A DNA stretch of 64,000 nt from Sinohyriopsis cumingii (GCA_028554795.2 CM068825.1:153404053-153468052); one strand, 5' to 3'. Counted from the stretch's first letter, positions 1 through 9,231 are shown. Made by a program: numbers and translations. Notes: a model not told the origin generated them from the sequence alone.

Positions 1-807
1 ACTTTAGACCACATCGAGAAAAACGAAGGCAGACGGTCGTTTGCCAAAGTGATGTTAAATTGCTTGTGGGGTAAAATGGCACAACGCACGTGTTTACCCA
101 AGACGGAATATTTGACAGAACCTTCCCGCTACTTCCAGATGATTCACGACAAAACCAAATACATGAAACACGTGGACGTCGTTCGAGAGGATTTGATCTT
201 GGTCAATTACGAAGAAGATCTGGACTTTGTACAAGACGACTCTTTTGGAAATGTCATCATTGCGGCTTACGTGACAGCCCATGCTCGCTTAAAATTGTAC
301 GAAGCTTTAGAACTGTTAGAAGAACGCGTCCTGTACTTTGACACGGACAGTTGCATTTACATCCATCACCCGATTCAACATCACCCTGACATCGAAGGAG
401 ACCGTTTAGGAGCCTGGACAGACGAGCATCCCGACGACAAGATTCTAAGTTTCGTCAGTGGTGGTCCCAAAAATTACGGCTACGAATACCGGGACAAACA
501 AGGAGAAGTGCACACGACGTGCAAAGTGAAAGGACTGACTCTGAATTATCGTACCAGTCGAGTGGTCAACTTTGGGGTATTGAAAGAAGCCTTGCAATCG
601 GGAGAGGATGGAGACTTTAAAGTGACCACCTGTCAACCGAACAAGATTGTACGTTTACCCACTCACCACATCGTCAGTCGACCATTGCAAAAAGTCTATC
701 AAATCGTGTACCAGAAGCGAGTGAGACTTCCCAATCACTTTACGTTGCCGTACGGTCACGTCGGTATTGGTCTGTATATAAAAAGGAACCCTAGGCAAGA
801 TCGATAG
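1..807 (+). CDS. polB: Protein-primed DNA polymerase B, C-terminal part (partial)
   Basis: The reading frame is open from base 1 and ends at TAG 805-807. It covers the palm and thumb end of the polymerase that replicates the element from a protein primer. Motif B (KVMLNCLWGKM, about 46-78) and motif C (YFDTDSCIY, about 334-363) are present with the catalytic aspartates. The protein is nearly identical to the C-terminus of the full-length copy in element B. It keeps 14 residues (encoded around 580-625) that B lacks. The true start lies upstream of the window. A TATA-like sequence for the next gene is embedded in its last codons. Confidence 0.95.
   Translation, partial: TLDHIEKNEGRRSFAKVMLNCLWGKMAQRTCLPKTEYLTEPSRYFQMIHDKTKYMKHVDVVREDLILVNYEEDLDFVQDDSFGNVIIAAYVTAHARLKLYEALELLEERVLYFDTDSCIYIHHPIQHHPDIEGDRLGAWTDEHPDDKILSFVSGGPKNYGYEYRDKQGEVHTTCKVKGLTLNYRTSRVVNFGVLKEALQSGEDGDFKVTTCQPNKIVRLPTHHIVSRPLQKVYQIVYQKRVRLPNHFTLPYGHVGIGLYIKRNPRQDR
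775..786 (+). promoter_or_regulatory. TATA-like box of the BIR gene
   Basis: TATATAAAAAGG lies inside the end of the PolB coding region, about 65 nt before the ATG at 840. The same layout, a TATA-type element in the tail of the previous gene, recurs before other family-1 genes. Confidence 0.5.
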
Positions 808-839
808 TTCATTGTGACTACCAAGACCGAGCGAACAAG

Positions 840-1577
840 ATGAATACTTTGAAAGAGACATCGTTCCAGTTTGGGGATTGTAAAAAAGTTGTATCTTCCT
901 CTAGTGTGACTAATACTGGATGGATAAGACCCAGGCATTGCGACGGAAAATGTCCGGAAGGAAACTGCGATTGTCCATGTGGTTACCATTGTAATTGCGT
1001 AACGGAGTTTGCAGACGAGTGCGATTGTGAGCCTTGCGATGGGTACGATGCTGTACGTTGTGACCTGAGCGATGCCGTAAAGCATCATGGGAACTTTAGT
1101 GTCACTACCCCTATCATGGAAAGTGATGCTGTGCGTGTCAAACCTGTGGGATGCGAAAGTGATGCTGCTCGTCCTCTTGGACATTTTACTGGGTTTAAAG
1201 GGGAATGTTCACCTTCACGTCTACCTCCCTACGGATGTCATCCAGCCCTGAGCAAACTCCTGTTCATGTCACCCAACCCTCATCGAAACGAACCTGTGAA
1301 AAACGAATATTCGTTTCCTGTGCGTTTGTCGGAATACTGCGACTTTGAAAATCGTCTTCAATCGTTCAAAGGAAAATGGCCTAAGTATCTAGGAGGACCG
1401 ACCCCCGAAGAATTAGCCAGAGCCGGATTTTTCTACTTGGGCGAAGGAGATAAAGTCAAGTGCTTCAGTTGCGGTGTGTCACTTCACCACTGGGAACCGC
1501 AAGATTCGGCCTACGTAGAACATGCTCGATGGTCACCGAATTGTCATTACTTACCCTTAGTGGGACCGAGACATTGA
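840..1577 (+). CDS. BIR-domain (IAP-like) protein with Cys-rich N-terminus
   Basis: 245 aa. The C-terminal part (about residues 160-240) is a clear baculoviral IAP repeat. It has ENRLQSF near the start, the core AGFFYLGEGDKVKCFSCG, then W, EH and a final C, giving the CxxC...H...C zinc ligand set. The first 90 residues hold many Cys in CxC and CxxC spacings (around 940-1060), possibly another metal-binding segment. No RING finger follows, unlike most cellular IAPs. BIR proteins bind and block caspases or act in related signalling, so an anti-apoptotic role for the virus-like element is plausible but inferred. Element B lacks the gene at the corresponding site, which suggests an acquired accessory gene of host or viral origin. 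Confidence 0.85.
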   Translation: MNTLKETSFQFGDCKKVVSSSSVTNTGWIRPRHCDGKCPEGNCDCPCGYHCNCVTEFADECDCEPCDGYDAVRCDLSDAVKHHGNFSVTTPIMESDAVRVKPVGCESDAARPLGHFTGFKGECSPSRLPPYGCHPALSKLLFMSPNPHRNEPVKNEYSFPVRLSEYCDFENRLQSFKGKWPKYLGGPTPEELARAGFFYLGEGDKVKCFSCGVSLHHWEPQDSAYVEHARWSPNCHYLPLVGPRH

Positions 1578-1602
1578 AGTAACTTCTTACCATAATCTGT
1601 TC

Positions 1603-2058
1603 ATGGATACTTTACAAGAGAACATTCGTGCTTTGCCTGTGGAGTTGAGAGAACGCATTTACCGAGAGCTGGTCAAAATACAAGTGAAACGTAAAGAACA
1701 ATTGCATCCGTTACGTCACCGGTGTTTGAACCACTGGTACCTTCAGGCTATACAAGGACTGATTGAGTTGAAAGTGTTCCATTGGACAGACATTGATCAA
1801 CGACCTCCTGGTTATAAAAAGGAATGGTTTGGTATTGACGATTCTATCTACTACATTGTAAACGTACTGCATCGAATTCCAGAGAAAGAGTTAACGAATT
1901 ACCAACATCTTGTACGCAATGTCAATTTGGTGAAAGAGGAAACTTCTGAACGAATTGTAACGTGTAAATTAGTAACTAAACGATTTAGATTCGACAATGA
2001 ATTGAAACCATGTTTGTGCAAACAGTACATTTCTTGTGTCAGACCAAAGAGGATTTAG
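1603..2058 (+). CDS. F-box-like repeat-family protein, copy 1
   Basis: 151 aa, first of three tandem related genes. The N-terminus, ending in ALPVELRERIYREL, resembles the LPxELxxxI..L core of F-box motifs, followed by a basic segment (KIQVKRK). The rest is helical-looking with aromatic residues and no recognised domain. If the N-terminus is a real F-box, the protein would recruit targets to an SCF ubiquitin ligase, as several large DNA virus proteins do; this is inference from a short motif. It follows the BIR gene by 25 bp and is part of the accessory block missing from element B. Confidence 0.6.
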   Translation: MDTLQENIRALPVELRERIYRELVKIQVKRKEQLHPLRHRCLNHWYLQAIQGLIELKVFHWTDIDQRPPGYKKEWFGIDDSIYYIVNVLHRIPEKELTNYQHLVRNVNLVKEETSERIVTCKLVTKRFRFDNELKPCLCKQYISCVRPKRI

Positions 2059-2070
2059 TATGACCTATTC

Positions 2071-2343
2071 ATGGATACTTTGCTAGAGAACATTCGTGCT
2101 TTGCCTGTGGAGTTGAGAGAACGCATTTACCGAGAACTGATCAAAATACAAGTGAAACGCAAACTGAAAGTGATTCATCCGTTTTTAAATTATGCTCTGT
2201 TCCAAAGTACAAGAAGACTGATTATGAGTGGATATTACATTAGGCACAAAGTTAAACGAGGCTATTGGTCACCACCCAACGATTCCAAAAACAGTGTATA
2301 TACTTATGGATACTTTACAAGAGAACATTTTGGGCTTGCCTGA
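2071..2343 (+). pseudogene. F-box-like family copy 2, truncated
   Basis: 90 codons. The first 31 residues are nearly identical to copy 1, then the sequence diverges. The end overlaps the start of copy 3 in another frame, so the C-terminal two thirds seen in copies 1 and 3 are gone. The arrangement fits unequal recombination between tandem copies. It may still make a short protein with the F-box-like segment. Confidence 0.55.
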
Positions 2344-2824
2344 GGAGTTGAGAGAAAGGATTTACCGAGAGCTGGTAAAAATACAAGTGAAACGTAAAGA
2401 ACAATTGCATCCGTTACGTCACCAGATCTTTAACCACTGGTACCTGAATGGTATAAGAGAACTAATTCGTCAGAAATTCTTTCAATGGTCAGACATTGTT
2501 CAAAACTTTGAGGTCGCTAATGATCGACATGTTCATAATTATGGTTACTTCGAGATTCACCTAGTGCAACGCATTGAGGAAGACAAGTTAAAGGATTACA
2601 AACATATTTTACGTGGAATCTACTTAGAGGAAGAGGAAACACCTAAACGAACTCTGACGTTTCGGTTACAGTATGCAAGATTTAGATTCCCTACTGAAGA
2701 ACGAAGATCTCTGGCTAGAAAGTACGTGTATTGCATCCGAAAAAAAGAGAATATAAAAACAGGCTGCCATGCCACGGTTTATGTCACATGTCATCCAACA
2801 GATTCCGTGGAAGGAACTCAATGA
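2306..2824 (+). CDS. F-box-like repeat-family protein, copy 3
   Basis: 172 aa from the ATG at 2306. It shares the MDTLQENI start and the ELRERIYRELVKIQVKRK stretch with copies 1 and 2, and its middle and C-terminal parts align with copy 1 at lower identity. An upstream in-frame ATG-less extension exists, but the family start MDTL fixes this start. Its last codons overlap the next gene, which starts at 2769 in another frame. Function unknown beyond the possible F-box. Confidence 0.6.
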   Translation: MDTLQENILGLPEELRERIYRELVKIQVKRKEQLHPLRHQIFNHWYLNGIRELIRQKFFQWSDIVQNFEVANDRHVHNYGYFEIHLVQRIEEDKLKDYKHILRGIYLEEEETPKRTLTFRLQYARFRFPTEERRSLARKYVYCIRKKENIKTGCHATVYVTCHPTDSVEGTQ

Positions 2825-3494
2825 CCATATTCAAACCGTGGATCATTACCATCGATTATTACAAGAACTGTATCCATTCAATTTGGGACGACAAGTGGTG
2901 TGTGTTTTAGTGACTTGTTTTCTGGGATTTCGTTTACCAGCCGATTCTTTGTGGACTCTTTACGATCAGTATTTACCACCTCAATGGCCTTAAATGGTCA
3001 CGAAAAACTTCTTTTGCTCAAAGCCTTGCGGTTTCATCTGGATACTTCTCGACCTCTACGGGAAAAAAAGATTCGTCAACTTTTAGCTACCCAAGACGTG
3101 TATGACGATGTGTGTGTAGCTTGTGACTTACATCCCCAATGGACAGATGTCCGTGCCTGGAAAGAATGGGATTTTGAGGCTTGGACCCAAGAAGTGGCCC
3201 AGTATGCACGAGAGTTGTTCAAGGAAAAAAGTTACTTTTCAACCCGTGTTAGTGACGGTGCCAGAAGAACCCGTCACCCAGGACAGGACTGTCGTGGACA
3301 GGCCTGAAAGACCCTTTCGGGAGGACACTTGTGTGACCTTACCCCCTACTATAGAACTGGTTAGAACATTACCCAAAACATGTTGTTGTACAGACACTTG
3401 TTTTTATTCCACGTTCATGGTTATCATGTGCCTTTTATTCTTGTACTTAAGCCTTTGGCTTTTATGCATTTTTGTCTTTCGTATTCATGTTTAA
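2769..3494 (+). pseudogene. Hypothetical membrane protein, frame broken twice
   Basis: Three protein-like segments follow each other in changing frames: 2769-2993 (ATG start, ends at TAA), about 2985-3230 in the next frame, and about 3230-3494 in the first frame again. The shifts fall near 2990 and near the A-run at 3225. The last segment ends with one strongly hydrophobic stretch (from about 3400 to 3485), a likely single membrane anchor, preceded by a Cys cluster. Element B keeps the membrane segment and part of the middle at 26719-27155, also broken. I do not recognise the family. I read it as one decayed gene, although separate small genes cannot be excluded. Confidence 0.45.
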
Positions 3495-3506
3495 AAAAAA
3501 ACATTC

Positions 3507-3512
3507 AATAAA
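3507..3512 (+). terminator. Polyadenylation signal AATAAA
   Basis: AATAAA lies 13 nt after the stop of the membrane-protein gene. The same hexamer is kept in element B on the minus strand near 26732-26742. It marks conventional 3'-end formation for core genes, unlike the histone-type ends of the terminal cassettes. Confidence 0.6.
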
Positions 3513-3527
3513 CGTGTTCTGAAAAAT

Positions 3528-3535
3528 TATATAAA
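3528..3535 (+). promoter_or_regulatory. TATA box of the packaging ATPase gene
   Basis: TATATAAA lies about 50 nt before the ATG at 3582, directly behind the AATAAA of the previous gene. Element B keeps a matching element at about 26708-26716 on minus. Confidence 0.55.
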
Positions 3536-3581
3536 CTCTTGTCTTGTTTGTTTTCGTGTCACAAGTGACATTTCTCACACA

Positions 3582-4325
3582 ATGGCTACCTCTGCTGTCT
3601 CTGCTCCCTCTTCCTCTACTGTCAAAGTCATCGACGAACACTTAGATCGTGCCAGTTGGGAGGCTTTGTATCTTCGCCATCCCTTTAACATGCTCATTGC
3701 TGGACCTAGCGGTTCTGGCAAAACCGAATTCGTCAAACGTTTGATCGAACATAAACATCATTTGATCGATCGACCCCCTCAGCGGATCGTGTGGTGTTAC
3801 AAAGAGTGGCAATCGGCGTACAGCCTCTTGCGAGAAAGTCAAGGCGATTCCATCGTGTTTGTGGAAGGCATTCCTAAAGAAGACGACGGCGACGTCTCTG
3901 ACTCCCGTCAAACCCATTTGGTCATTTTCGACGACATGTTAGGAGAAGACGAAGAAGAAATTAAACTGTGGTTCACGCGCAAAGGGCATCACCGTAATGC
4001 CAGTGTCGTTTACATCACCCAAAATTTGTTTCAACAAAGTAAAGCCCATCGCACCATCAGTCTCAATGCGCATTACGTGGTCTTGTTTAAAAGCCCTCGA
4101 GATAAATCGCAAGTGCAAGTCTTAGCCAAACAGTTAGGAACGCCTTGGCTGACTCAGGCGTACGACGATGCCACTCAAACACCACACGCCTATTTACTCG
4201 TCGATTTGAAACCTACGACCCCCGAGGATTTGCGATTTCGTACCCACTTGTTTCACCACTGGTGCCAAGACGGAGGGCCTGTCCTGTACACGTCTCCGTC
4301 CTCGACTTCATTTCACTCCCCATAA
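3582..4325 (+). CDS. FtsK/HerA-type genome-packaging ATPase (A32-like)
   Basis: 247 aa. Walker A is GPSGSGKTE (about residues 41-49) and Walker B is LVIFDDML (about 112-119), followed by a sensor-like ITQNLF stretch near 3:4 of the domain. Length and motif spacing fit the Polinton/virophage packaging ATPase, which pumps DNA into the preformed capsid. The ATG at 3582 follows a TATA box by about 50 nt. This is the only intact family-1 copy: B has a frameshift plus a deletion, and C is cut by the window edge and has an early stop. The next gene's TATA box overlaps its 3' flank. Confidence 0.93.
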   Translation: MATSAVSAPSSSTVKVIDEHLDRASWEALYLRHPFNMLIAGPSGSGKTEFVKRLIEHKHHLIDRPPQRIVWCYKEWQSAYSLLRESQGDSIVFVEGIPKEDDGDVSDSRQTHLVIFDDMLGEDEEEIKLWFTRKGHHRNASVVYITQNLFQQSKAHRTISLNAHYVVLFKSPRDKSQVQVLAKQLGTPWLTQAYDDATQTPHAYLLVDLKPTTPEDLRFRTHLFHHWCQDGGPVLYTSPSSTSFHSP

Positions 4326-4332
4326 AAAAATC

Positions 4333-4340
4333 TATAAAAA
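4333..4340 (+). promoter_or_regulatory. TATA box of the basic core-protein gene
   Basis: TATAAAAA begins 7 nt after the ATPase stop and about 46 nt before the ATG at 4379. It is conserved in B and C at the equivalent place. Confidence 0.55.
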
Positions 4341-4378
4341 CCTCAGACCCTTTTTCGTCTGTCTCACATAGTGTGAAC

Positions 4379-5294
4379 ATGACGTCCCTTCAGTCGCATC
4401 TTCCGGTCAAATTGATTCGTGCCTTGTATGGCATCAGTCGAGAAAAAAATCCACAAACACGAGCTCGTGTCTTAGAAGCTAGTCTCAAAGAAGTCTTACG
4501 ATGGTTCACGGTGACGGCACGTCAATTACTCCAAGGAATCATTCAGATTCCTCATCAAACCAAACGCTTTTTCGATCGAAACAAAGTCGCTTTGGTCCAA
4601 CTGGCCGATCCCTGCATCGACACTCAAACCAAAAAAACAAATCATTTTGAAACCTGGAGGGAGCGGTACTCTAGGAGGGGTCATCATTCGCTCACTCTTA
4701 AGATGGGATCCTAATGCCCCCAAAGTTATCCCCAAGACAAAAGTCCAACGAAGCCCCAAGAAGAAAAAGAAAAAGACCAGGTCCCCAAGGAGAACTTCTC
4801 CAGTGGCAGGACCCTCCTCTGACCAGACACCACCATCCCGGAAAAAGAAAAGAAGCCCCCAGAAAAAGAAACAGAGAAAAAGTCCCCAGAAAAAGAAAAG
4901 TCCACAGAAGAAAACTAGTCGCAAGAGAGGCACTTCGGCCAGGACGCGACCTTACACTCGCAAACCACGATCTGCCACGGCAGTGACTACGTCTCCGGCA
5001 TCCTCACGTTTGTCCACTTCTCCGTTGATGACACCAGGAACTGAAGAGTACTTGGAGACGTTGATCACACCAAGAACTTCTCCGTTAATGACCCCCAAAA
5101 GAACTTCCCCAGTGGCAGGACCCTCCCATTTAGCGGCAGTGGCTGCTGCTCACAAAGTACCTTCTCCCAAAATCAAAGTGCATGAAAGATCGGGCATGTT
5201 ACAAAGTTTACTGGATTTGTCCAAGCAAGAACTGGCTCGATTTAGTCCAGAAAACCCCAAGGAAAGAAAAGGAAAGGACTACCACCACGTTTAG
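4379..5294 (+). pseudogene. Basic Lys/Pro/Ser-rich core-like protein, frameshifted
   Basis: The N-terminal 85 codons (MTSLQSHL start) are helical and conserved with B and C. An extra A in the run near 4630 throws the frame, and the downstream coding sequence continues in the frame read from 4647. That part contains GGSGTLGG and then long Lys/Arg/Ser/Pro-rich tracts like a DNA-condensing core protein. The 3' end is also damaged. Compared with B, roughly 140 bp covering the end of this gene and the start of the next are deleted near 5250, so the two are joined out of frame. A role in packing the genome inside the virion is inferred from composition and position only. Confidence 0.7.
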
Positions 5295-5308
5295 CCAAAC
5301 ATGGGGAC

Positions 5309-5623
5309 ATGTTATCTGTCCTGTCCAAAGCTTCTCCACCCCTACGAAAAAAACTCATTCAAACGGCCTCCAAAGAGGTCATCGATACCGTGTGCGAATG
5401 TTGTTTGAACGTCTTGAAAGGCACGATCCCTTTGTCCAAACACCAGAAACAATGCTTAGGCAAACATCGTCACGTTCCTCGCCAAATGATTCAAAAGAAA
5501 ATTCCCATTCGTCAAAAAAAGAAGATGTTAGTGCAACGTGGAGGCATTTTACCTCTCTTGTTAGGCCCCATACTGAAAGGAGTCTTGGGAACCATGTTGG
5601 GAGGACTGGTGGGAGCAAGATAA
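5309..5623 (+). pseudogene. pX-like small core protein, 5'-truncated
   Basis: The remaining 104 codons contain a CECCLNVLKG stretch, a Lys/Arg-rich segment and a C-terminal Gly/Leu-rich hydrophobic stretch (RGGILPLLLGP). This pattern recurs in Polintons and adintoviruses and is likened to adenovirus pX. The intact B copy (24552-24938) starts 24 codons earlier with MSPSRKPQ. That start was removed here by the same deletion that damaged the preceding gene. The first in-frame ATG left is at 5309. Function in the virion core is inferred. Confidence 0.65.
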
Positions 5624-5672
5624 AAAGGCCCTCGGAAGTCCCAAGATCTCAGAATCGACCCCTGACAACCCC

Positions 5673-6290
5673 ATGGAAGGACGAAAACTAGCTTTAGTGC
5701 CTTACAAACGATGGATGGAATACCATCGGTGGCAAGAACAACGCACCCCGCATTTACCTCCCAATCCCAATTTTGAGCGAGATGTCCCAGTTACAACACG
5801 AATTGCAGTCCTTGATGGATCGCCAAGATTTGTCCGAAACAGAAAAATCGCACAAGTACGGTCAACTCTTGCAACGACTGCAACTCTTTCACCAGAAAGC
5901 TTTAGACGAAACAGCTCTACCCACTCTGAAAGATTTTAAGACCTTGATGAAAAGTCCAGCACCATCACCAGTACCAGTACCACCACTACCCGTGACCAAG
6001 ACAGAAAAAGAAGAAGAAGAAGGGTTTCAAACTCCACCAGAAAAAGTACGCAAGTTAACAACACCACCTACCTCCAGAATTGGATGGATTAAAAAGATGA
6101 TGGCCACCCTTCTTCATCACAAGAGAAAAAGAAAGTGAAGACAGAAGTGAAACAAGAACCGATATCCCCCGCTCAGACATCCTCCTCCTCTTCAACACCT
6201 ATTGCCGGTCACACACGCAAAGCATTGCAATCCAAGAAAATACCCCAAGAGAAAAAGAGTAGCATCCTCCAAGAGTGGGTGTCTTATTAA
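5673..6290 (+). pseudogene. Conserved Polinton protein (LVPYKRW family), two frameshifts
   Basis: Starts MEGRKLALVPYKRW; homologues with an N-terminal (V/L)LVPYxRY-type motif are common in Polintons but have no assigned role. The frame is broken at about 5772 (two extra bases relative to B) and again near 6106 (one base missing). Segments in other frames carry on the family sequence: a coiled-coil-like stretch from 5779 (MSQLQHEL), a Pro-Val-rich linker, and a tail ending at TAA 6288-6290. B has the intact 210-aa version at 23870-24502. A TATA-like ATAAAAAG at 5622-5629 precedes the gene. Confidence 0.75.
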
Positions 6291-6313
6291 CACACAAACA
6301 CAAAAAAAAAAAA

Positions 6314-7423
6314 ATGGAAAAAGTCTTAGCCAGCATTTACTACGATCCCTCGCATCCTGCAGGTTACGCTGGAGTTCACAAATTGTATCGTGCTGCCAAA
6401 ACGCGAATGAAAAGTCTCCGTTTACCTCAAGTGCAACGATGGTTACAAGAACAAGCTACCTACACTTTACACAAACCCATTCGACGCAAGTTTGCCAGAA
6501 GTCGCACTCGAGTGGAAGGCATCGATCATCAATGGCAAGCCGATTTAGCCGATGTCTCTCATTTGGCCAGCTACAATCGTGGCTACAAATATTTGTTTTG
6601 TGTCATCGACGTCTTTTCCAAATTTGCCTGGGTCGTGCCCTTGACTTCCAAATCCAGCAGCGAGTTAGTGCGAGCCCTGCAACGAGTGCTGAAACAAAGC
6701 GGTCGTCACCCTCTTCGATGGCAAACGGACAAAGGCACCGAATTTCTGAACCAAGCTTTCCAAAAAGAATTAAAGAAACGTGACATTCATTTTTTTACCA
6801 CCGAGAATCCCGAAACCAAAGCCAGCATCGTGGAACGTTTTCAACGAACTTTGAAAGAACGCATGTGGAAATATTTTACGCATCACCACACTCTGAAGTA
6901 CATCGACATCTTACCGCACCTGGTGCAAGCGTACAACCAATCTTACCATCGAAGCATCGGACGTGCCCCGCAAGACGTGACTCCCGACAACGAAGTGCTG
7001 GTGTTCGAGCGTCTATTTGGTACGTCCCCGACGAGGGCTGTCCCCAAGAAAAGTGGAGAGTTGGCCGTAGGAGATTGGGTGCGCATTGGCAAAACCAAAC
7101 GCACTTTCGACAAAGGTTACTTACCTAACTGGACCACCGAATTGTTTCGCGTCACTGGACGAGTGCATGGCCGTCATCCTGCCGTCTATAAATTGGAAGA
7201 CATGAACGGAGAAGTGCTCAAAGGAACGTTTTATTTGCCCGAGTTACAACGTGTGACCAAAAAAGAAGACGACGTGTACGACATCGAAAGCATTCTCGAA
7301 CGCAGAACCCGTAAAGTGGGCAAACGACGTGTCAAAGAAGTCAAAGTACGTTGGAAAGGATATCCACCCAGTTTTGATTCTTGGATCGACGCTTCGCAAG
7401 TCATCGACTATAAAAAGAAGTGA
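6314..7423 (+). CDS. Retrovirus-type DDE integrase with chromodomain
   Basis: 369 aa from the ATG at 6314, the start conserved in B and C. The rve core has D77 (QADLAD), D139 (TDKGTEF) and E174 (IVERF), so the last two are 35 residues apart as in DD35E enzymes. An SH3-like region follows (VGDWVRIGK, near 7068), then a C-terminal chromodomain (VYDIESILERR ... VRWKGYPPSFDSW, about residues 321-366). The enzyme joins element ends to target DNA; the chromodomain probably steers it to marked chromatin. Intact in A and B; C has one in-frame TGA. Confidence 0.95.
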   Translation: MEKVLASIYYDPSHPAGYAGVHKLYRAAKTRMKSLRLPQVQRWLQEQATYTLHKPIRRKFARSRTRVEGIDHQWQADLADVSHLASYNRGYKYLFCVIDVFSKFAWVVPLTSKSSSELVRALQRVLKQSGRHPLRWQTDKGTEFLNQAFQKELKKRDIHFFTTENPETKASIVERFQRTLKERMWKYFTHHHTLKYIDILPHLVQAYNQSYHRSIGRAPQDVTPDNEVLVFERLFGTSPTRAVPKKSGELAVGDWVRIGKTKRTFDKGYLPNWTTELFRVTGRVHGRHPAVYKLEDMNGEVLKGTFYLPELQRVTKKEDDVYDIESILERRTRKVGKRRVKEVKVRWKGYPPSFDSWIDASQVIDYKKK

Positions 7424-7428
7424 CCATC

Positions 7429-7839
7429 ATGCCCTTTCACACAGACGCAGCTACGTCGACCACTGCTTCACCTAGTTCTTCTGTGCAAGATTTACAAAAA
7501 CAACCCTTGTGGGTGTGGTGTGGAGAACGTGTGCCTAAAACGCAAATCGTCTTTTTCTGCCAAATCTTCGTGGTGTATTGTGTCATCGGGGCAGCCATTG
7601 CCAATTTGAGTTTGCAACAAGGAGACAAACAATTGTGGACCATTTTATTGAGCAGTTGCATCGGTTACCTACTTCCCAATCCCTCCCTGAAATTCTCCTC
7701 GAACGGGAACCACGGGAACTTTGTGTCCAGTGCCAGTGCCAGTCACCAGTCCAACCACAACCAGAACCCCATTTTGGGCGGAGACACGCCTCTGACGTCC
7801 AGTAACCCCTTGGACAGCCACAGAACTCTGGAATTATGA
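7429..7839 (+). CDS. Small membrane protein between integrase and penton genes
   Basis: 136 aa. The ATG at 7429 follows the integrase stop by 5 nt; an in-frame GTG upstream overlaps the integrase and is unlikely. Two hydrophobic segments are visible: FFCQIFVVYCVIGAAIA (about 7552-7602) and a weaker one near LWTILLSSCIGYLL. An N-terminal Ser/Thr-rich stretch and a C-terminal Ser/Asn-rich tail flank them. The stop overlaps the next ATG (ATGA at 7836-7839). Function unknown; its place among capsid genes hints at a virion or membrane-interaction role. Confidence 0.7.
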   Translation: MPFHTDAATSTTASPSSSVQDLQKQPLWVWCGERVPKTQIVFFCQIFVVYCVIGAAIANLSLQQGDKQLWTILLSSCIGYLLPNPSLKFSSNGNHGNFVSSASASHQSNHNQNPILGGDTPLTSSNPLDSHRTLEL

Positions 7840-8788
7840 GTCACCAAAACCAATTTTACTTAACCTTACCCAGTGACAGTTCCATGGAGGTGTTTCCCCA
7901 CAACACGTTGTGCTGTTACACGGCCAAATTACCTCAGGCCATCCCGTTAGATCACGAAGCCCATTGGGAAGTGGCTTTGGTAGAAATGATTCACCCAACA
8001 CAAATCAAAAACATCACTGAAACTCAAAACACTTTTGACGTCGAAATTCTGGACCCAACAGTGCAGCAAACCATGACGGCCACTCCTCAACATAAATCAC
8101 TTCCCAAGGCCCCAATACTCAGCAGTGACACTTCTCCTCCTCTTTACGTGTATCACTTTAAAATTAACTCAGGCCATTATTTTAGTGGTCAACATCTGGT
8201 GGAGGCCATCGCTGACAAATTCTATGCAGCCTTTGACAAAGTTCTGACCAAAGTAGGTAAACGTGTCACCATGGAGTACCACAAACAGTCTCACCGTCTA
8301 CTCATCAAATTTGATAGTGAGGAAAAAAGTATACGTATTAAATTTTGCCCTGGATTGTATGACATTTTGGGTGGAGACCTCAATTTGGTCACGGATAAGC
8401 AGACCAAAACGATTAAAATGGCAGAGATTGACAACGACGGGCATTTTGCGAGGTATTTTCGTTACCCGGTAGAACTGAACCAAGGACTGAATTTGATCTT
8501 TGTGTACTCCGATGTGGTGGAGTACAACGTGGTGGGACACACCTCCGTGCCGTTACTGCGTGTCATTCCTTTCAAAGTAAATTCTGCCACGGCCACTGAC
8601 GAGGAAGGTGGAAACACTTATCACGTCCACCGCGAATTTGTCCATCCTCATTATTTGCCTGTCAGCAAGTCTTATTTGGACACGGTCAACATTGCTATAA
8701 AAGGAGATTTGGACAAAATATTCCATTCACCAAAGGAAAAGTCACGGTGAAACTCCATTTTCGAAAACGGTTCTCTCACGACTCGTAA
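7836..8788 (+). pseudogene. Penton-like minor capsid protein, C-terminal frameshift
   Basis: The protein begins SHQNQFYLTLPSDSS and matches the 304-aa intact copy in C (59294-60208). It corresponds to the single jelly-roll vertex protein of Polintons. Near 8709 one base is missing relative to C, so the last 27 codons or so are read out of frame and the ORF ends at 8750; the old frame reaches its stop at 8786-8788. Residues around 55-100 and 150-190 differ strongly from C and B, while the flanks are almost identical. This is typical of exposed loops. Confidence 0.85.
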
Positions 8789-8795
8789 GTAAGTC

Positions 8796-9215
8796 ATGTA
8801 TCCAGTGTACCGAGGGGTTGCGCGACAGCGAGGACACGGTTTAGGAGATATGTTAAAATCCGCCTTTCGTTTGGTGGCTCCGGTGTTGAAACCGATGGTG
8901 ACACGCGGATTGCACGCCTTGAAAGATGCGGCACTGACGCAAGGCAAAGAATTTCTCCAAAATGTCATCATCGACAAACAAAACCCTAAAGAAGCCTTCA
9001 TGAGGGCAGGCAAAAATGTCTTGCTACAAACGGGCAAAGACATTTTAGGCCGACGAGACACACCTATAAATGCCCTGCACGCTACCGAGTCAGGCATTCA
9101 GCAAGGACAAGGCAGAAAGAGACGACGACGAAGAAAACACCCTTTCACCAGACTTCAAGCGAGAAAGGCCAAGAAAAGAAGAACCGTTCGAGACTTAGAC
9201 GTTTTCGATTATTGA
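8796..9215 (+). CDS. Adenovirus pVI-like capsid-associated protein
   Basis: 139 aa, starting MYPVYRG and containing GHGLGDMLKSAF, then an amphipathic helical part and a very basic C-terminus (KRRRRRKHPF, KKRR). The N-terminal (Y/P)xYRG...GxGLG pattern is shared with the element D protein at 44327. It matches the layout of adenovirus pVI, which lines the capsid and disrupts membranes after cleavage by the viral protease. A TATA-like TATAAAAGG sits at about 8696, inside the penton gene. Intact in all three family-1 copies. Confidence 0.75.
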   Translation: MYPVYRGVARQRGHGLGDMLKSAFRLVAPVLKPMVTRGLHALKDAALTQGKEFLQNVIIDKQNPKEAFMRAGKNVLLQTGKDILGRRDTPINALHATESGIQQGQGRKRRRRRKHPFTRLQARKAKKRRTVRDLDVFDY

Positions 9216-9231
9216 GAAAGAACAGAACAAA

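Noticed and set aside
445..861. Short reverse frames inside PolB and other genes
   Set aside because: Shadows of the real coding strand without family similarity.
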